The translations under genes were made by a program, and so were the position numbers. A model generated the notes under the pieces. That model was not told the DNA's origin, did not search any database, and worked only from the letters and a program-made list of their open reading frames with translations. From NCBI RefSeq assembly GCF_000169335.1, contig NZ_AAXW01000004.1, positions 124,001 through 188,000 on the forward strand: DNA of 64,000 bases, written 5' to 3'. Within the stretch, counting starts at the first letter, position 1; every line of letters starts with the position of its first letter. Below are positions 60,873 to 64,000 of the stretch, piece by piece. This stretch comes from Crocosphaera chwakensis CCY0110 (GTDB taxonomy: Bacteria; Cyanobacteriota; Cyanobacteriia; Cyanobacteriales; Microcystaceae).

Positions 60873-61183
60873 ACTGATTACAGCACTTTGCAAGTGATTA
60901 AAATACGTTTGACACCTGTCTCCTGCCTCAAGCCTTAACTTCTTGTCCCACACTAAGATCGAAAACTACTGTAACCCTTTTCTATCACTTTCCTAAATTC
61001 TGACGAATTTCCGTTATTATAGCCAACGATACCCAACGAGAGAATAACAGTTTGAACCCCATTTTTCGGAGTCTGGCAGAAAAGGGGTAATTGCTGAGTG
61101 GTCACTGATAACTGATAACAAGGGACACTTATTAAACTGTCCATTACCTGTTGCTTCTTCAACGTGATTGTTTTAATCTATGT

Positions 61184-61278
61184 ATAAATCAATAAATTAT
61201 TGATTTATGTGTGGTGTGAGAGAGCTAGTAGAAAAGCACTTGGGGTCGAAACACGGCAAGACTCCCAGGTGCTTTTCT
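61184..61278 (+). ncRNA. candidate small RNA with promoter-proximal palindrome and terminator
   Basis: ATAAATCAATAA-A-TTATTGATTTAT (61184-61208) is a perfect 12-bp palindrome containing a TATAAAT -10-like box at 61183-61189. Downstream, GAAAAGCACTTGGG (61231-61244) pairs with CCCAGGTGCTTTTC (61264-61277, one G.U), loop with TCGAAACACGGCAAGACT, ending in CTTTTCTC. A transcript starting near 61196 and ending near 61279 would be ~80 nt. Yfr2-type (Cyano-1) RNA is one possibility I cannot verify. Confidence 0.45.
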
Positions 61279-61479
61279 CAATATTTGAGGTAATAAAGTA
61301 GGATAGTTTTTTTCCTTTGGTAGGAACAGGAGTCAAGTTTTTCCGATTTTACTGAACTTAGGATGTAAAATCAACTAGCAAAATGCTAATTTAAAAGGCT
61401 TATAATGCGAGAATTATCAAAATTTATAAAGCCATAAGCTTTTCTTTTTTTTGAATATTTTCTAAATAAAAAAGATTCC

Positions 61480-61505
61480 TATCACTTGAGTGAAGTGATA
61501 ATTTT
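61480..61505 (+). terminator. AT-rich hairpin with T-tract
   Basis: TATCACTT-GAGTG-AAGTGATA followed by ATTTTTAAC. Eight pairs, five-base loop. Terminator-like on the plus strand; the transcript it ends is unknown, perhaps read-through from the candidate small RNA. Confidence 0.5.
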
Positions 61506-61874
61506 TAACTTTTATTCTTTCTAGTTTGAGTAACTCGGTCATTAACGCGAGTTCGAGATTTGATACCATTTGTATAAGTATTGAGTCATATCTTTAGATT
61601 TTTCAAGTTAAATTAAAGCAAAAAAGAAGCTGTAATTTAACTTTAGAGAACTATCTGTTGATTTAATACTTCGCTTGTTTTTAGTATTTTAGAAAAAATT
61701 ATATACTAGGTTCGCTAGAACCGCTTTTATTTGCTTCTTAGAATGTTATAAGAACGCCTGACTTCTGATTACAATATAATACCCTATTCCCCCGTCCCCC
61801 TGATAAGGTACAATGGCTAATCGGAGCTAAATTTCAGACGGCATCAACTGTAGTCGACCGTTAGGTAGATAAGC

Positions 61875-62723
61875 GTGGACTTGACTCAAATATTCAACAC
61901 GACCAACCCAGTTATTGGTGTCGTTCATCTGCTGCCCTTACCCACGTCACCCCGTTGGGGAGGTAGTTTAAACGCAGTAATTGAACGAGCCGAACAAGAA
62001 GCCACCGCCCTGGCCGCAGGGGGAGTTGATGGTATTATCGTAGAAAACTTTTTTGATGCCCCTTTCACCAAAGAAAAGGTTGATCCGGTGGTCATCAGCG
62101 CCATGACATTAATTGTTGATCGCATTAAAAACTTAGTGGTGGTTCCAGTGGGCATCAACTTGCTAAGAAATGACGCTGTAGGAGCAATGGCGATCGCTTC
62201 GACCATTAATGCTCAATTTATCCGTGTCAACGTCTTAACAGGCATTATGGCCACGGATCAGGGATTAATTGAAGGAAACGCCCATGAATTACTGCGCTAT
62301 CGTCGTCAGTTAGATGCTGATGTGGCTATTTTAGCCGATGTTTTGGTTAAACACGCTCGACCTCTAGGAACACCCAACCTCACCACAGCCGTACAAGATA
62401 CCATTGAACGCGGATTGGCCGATGGCGTTATTCTCTCTGGTTGGGCAACTGGTAGTCCTCCCAGTCTCGAAGATTTAGAACTGGCAACAGCAGCAGCTCA
62501 AGGAACCCCCGTATTCATTGGTAGTGGTGCCGATTGGGATAACATTGGTAAACTGATGACAGCAGCCGATGGGGTAATTGTCGCTAGTTCCCTCAAACGT
62601 CATGGCAAAATTAGCGAACCCGTCGATCCCATTCGTGTCGCCCAGTTTGTCGAAGCAGCCAAAGAAGTCAGTACATCTAAAGAAAAAACAAAATCTCAGC
62701 AACCTTTAAAGTTGAGATCCTAA
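61875..62723 (+). CDS. btpA: photosystem I biogenesis protein BtpA
   Basis: 282 residues, TIM-barrel BtpA family: NPVIGVVHLLPLPTSPRWGG, AAGGVDGIIVENFFDAPF and VFIGSGADWDNIGKLM. BtpA stabilises photosystem I reaction-centre proteins; it is membrane-associated (stromal/cytosolic face). Starts at GTG. C-terminal 15 residues are Lys/Ser-rich. Followed 48 bp later by the VKOR gene, likely co-transcribed. Confidence 0.94.
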   Translation: MDLTQIFNTTNPVIGVVHLLPLPTSPRWGGSLNAVIERAEQEATALAAGGVDGIIVENFFDAPFTKEKVDPVVISAMTLIVDRIKNLVVVPVGINLLRNDAVGAMAIASTINAQFIRVNVLTGIMATDQGLIEGNAHELLRYRRQLDADVAILADVLVKHARPLGTPNLTTAVQDTIERGLADGVILSGWATGSPPSLEDLELATAAAQGTPVFIGSGADWDNIGKLMTAADGVIVASSLKRHGKISEPVDPIRVAQFVEAAKEVSTSKEKTKSQQPLKLRS

Positions 62724-62771
62724 GCCCTTGCTAAAATCAAGGATAATTGATTGCTAAATTAAAAAACGATT

Positions 62772-63755
62772 ATGATTCGTAGTAGACGTTCAGTTCCTTG
62801 GATTCATCGTTGGTCTCGTCCGATGATTGGGGCGATCGCCATTGCCGGGGCTATTTTAACTGCCTATCTTACCATTACTAAACTAACTGGGGGAGAAGTG
62901 GCTTGTGGAGCTAGTGATGCAGCTACCATGGCCACTGGCTGTAAAGGTGTCCTCGACAGTCCCTACGCCACGGTGTTTGGCTTACCATTAAGTTTGTTCG
63001 GATTTTTGGCTTATGGCAGTATGTCCGTTGCTTCTTTAGGTCCGTTATTTATTAAACCAGAAAAGAAAAAAAGCTTTAGAAAACAACTCGATGAATGGAC
63101 TTGGTTATTCCTCTTAGCCGGAGGAACTTCCATGGCCGTCTTTAGTGGTTATTTGATGTATATTCTAGCCACAGAATTACAATCGGTTTGTTACTATTGC
63201 ATCGGTTCAGCCTTGTTTTCTCTGAGTTTAATGGGCTTAAGTATTTTTGGCCGAGAATGGGAAGAAGTGGGTCAACTTTTCTTTATTCCTATTGTTGTGG
63301 CTATGATTACTTTAGTGGGAACTCTAGGAATTTATGCACCTCTTAAACAACCTACTAACGCCGATGGTCGGATTCTTATTGAAACGGCCACTACACGACC
63401 AACTCCCCCTTCTGGTTGGGAAATAACCACAGACTCGGGCCCCGCAGAAATTGAATTAGCCGAACATTTAACCTCCGTCGGCGCAAAAATGTATGGCGCT
63501 TTTTGGTGTCCCCATTGTTACGATCAAAAACAAGTTTTGGGTCAAGAAGCTTTTGAAAAAGTCACTTATATTGAATGTGATCCCAGTGGGAAAAATCCCC
63601 AACCTGATGCTTGTCAGGCTGCTGAAGTTGAATCCTATCCCACTTGGGAGATTAACGGAGAAAAATTATCAGGGGCCCAACTTCCTGAAACCTTAGCTGA
63701 AGAGACGGGTTATACAGGGCCTACAGACTGGAAATATACTATTCCTGGACGTTAA
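62772..63755 (+). CDS. VKOR-thioredoxin fusion (thiol-oxidising membrane protein)
   Basis: 327 residues. Five helices in residues ~15-195 form the VKOR domain with loop cysteines in GEVACGASDAATMATGCKG and the CxxC pair SVCYYCIGSAL. After a periplasmic/lumenal linker, residues ~225-327 are a thioredoxin-like domain with active site FWCPHCYDQK. It reoxidises its own Trx domain with quinone and makes disulfides, needed for PSII assembly in cyanobacteria. Confidence 0.95.
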   Translation: MIRSRRSVPWIHRWSRPMIGAIAIAGAILTAYLTITKLTGGEVACGASDAATMATGCKGVLDSPYATVFGLPLSLFGFLAYGSMSVASLGPLFIKPEKKKSFRKQLDEWTWLFLLAGGTSMAVFSGYLMYILATELQSVCYYCIGSALFSLSLMGLSIFGREWEEVGQLFFIPIVVAMITLVGTLGIYAPLKQPTNADGRILIETATTRPTPPSGWEITTDSGPAEIELAEHLTSVGAKMYGAFWCPHCYDQKQVLGQEAFEKVTYIECDPSGKNPQPDACQAAEVESYPTWEINGEKLSGAQLPETLAEETGYTGPTDWKYTIPGR

Positions 63756-63874
63756 TGAATTCAGAAGTCAGAACTCAGAAGTCAGAAATTCTTTGCTACG
63801 CTGTAGCGCAACAGCACAGAAGTCCCTGACTTCGTTCTGATTTTGATTAGAGAAAAAAATTTCAAGGTAGAATA

Positions 63875-64000
63875 ATGATGCAATTTGGTGAATCAGTTCC
63901 TGATAATGCGGAAAATCAATGGCGATATCAATTAGACCGTTTTGTAACAGAAAATAAAAACGATTTAGCAGCTTTAGCATACGGCTTAAAAAACGAATGG
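63875..64000 (+). CDS. partial cyanobacterial hypothetical protein (cut by window edge)
   Basis: Open frame from ATG (63875, second ATG at 63878) to the window end, 42 codons: MMQFGESVPDNAENQWRYQL then DRFVTENKNDLAALAYGL. AAGG lies at 63864. The protein recalls a small conserved cyanobacterial family of similar N-terminus, function unknown. The leftward 70-codon frame over the same region is a shadow. Confidence 0.6.
   Translation, partial: MMQFGESVPDNAENQWRYQLDRFVTENKNDLAALAYGLKNEW

Larger units (their letters stand above)
60873..61874. other. 1-kb gene-poor region between IS630 and btpA
   Basis: No convincing protein gene; the 69-codon frame at 60953-61162 has no homologue that I know and overlaps heptamer repeats (TCACTGATAACTGATAA at ~61100). 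The region holds a palindrome and strong hairpin (61184-61278, separate entry), a second terminator-like hairpin (61480-61500) and, at 61709, the short GGTTC-GCTA-GAACC hairpin. btpA starts at GTG 61875. Confidence 0.5.

Noticed and set aside
60953..61162. 69-codon leftward ORF after IS630
   Set aside because: No recognisable domain; start region lies in AT-rich repeats and the frame crosses TCACTGATAACTG heptamers.
63768..63980. 70-codon leftward ORF at the right edge
   Set aside because: Opposite to the partial rightward gene starting at 63875, which has a Shine-Dalgarno and better codon use; the leftward one starts within short repeats.

Overview
The window is a piece of a unicellular, nitrogen-fixing cyanobacterial chromosome. 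The cyanobacterial signs are photosystem genes (psaK, btpA), carotenoid enzymes, a Hli-type light-harvesting-like mini-protein, frequent GCGATCGC (HIP1) octamers, AT-rich spacers full of heptamer-type short tandem repeats, and a nif gene order that matches what I remember for Crocosphaera / Cyanothece sp. ATCC 51142. The 78-residue protein at 29171-29407 looks like the DUF683 protein CCE_0567 of that strain. I have not run any search, so the species is an inference.

Left flank (1-9700): a cut-off membrane protein, a shortened AhpD-like gene, atpD-atpC (leftward), several small cyanobacterial hypotheticals, L-2-hydroxyglutarate oxidase, a TM2 protein, a helix-hairpin-helix protein, an SRPBCC protein and DAHP synthase.

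Nitrogen-fixation island (9900-38140): a leftward arm holds nifP (serine acetyltransferase), two small nif-associated genes, nifV, nifZ, nifT and, after a terminator-like hairpin, a 2Fe-2S thioredoxin-like protein and an ArsC/Spx-like nitrogenase-associated protein. A 954-bp spacer divides it from a rightward arm: nifB, a small Cys-containing ORF, fdxN, nifS, nifU, nifH, nifD, nifK, a Mo-nitrogenase C-terminal-domain gene, nifE, nifN, nifX, DUF269, DUF683, nifW, hesA, hesB, fdxH, two unrecognised genes, feoB (in two overlapping frames), feoA, a TauE/SafE permease, fused modBC, and fdxB. Together this arm covers cofactor synthesis, Fe-S assembly, the nitrogenase structural proteins, electron donors, and import of Fe and molybdate. 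Homocitrate (NifV) and O-acetylserine/cysteine supply (NifP) come from the leftward arm.

Right flank (38200-64000): FHA protein, psaK, trpF, a Glu/Leu-type dehydrogenase, an AI-2E-type permease, a TspO-like protein, small membrane proteins, a lytic transglycosylase, an FGE-sulfatase-like protein, crtD, GNAT, a sensor histidine kinase with an upstream partner, a LOG protein, a carotenoid oxygenase, a Hli protein, two adjoining insertion sequences (IS701-like and a decayed IS630), a possible small RNA, btpA, and a VKOR-thioredoxin fusion.

Most unusual signals: (1) the nifU-nifH spacer contains a 13-codon leader ORF with a perfect Shine-Dalgarno, overlapping a three-way-junction RNA fold, followed by a second long stem with a GNRA hairpin. 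(2) A family of ~50-bp palindromic elements has inserted three-nucleotide-phase-neutrally into a transposase gene; their tips differ in sequence but keep pairing. (3) feoB is split by a frame change. (4) A putative ~80-nt RNA lies between the ISs and btpA.
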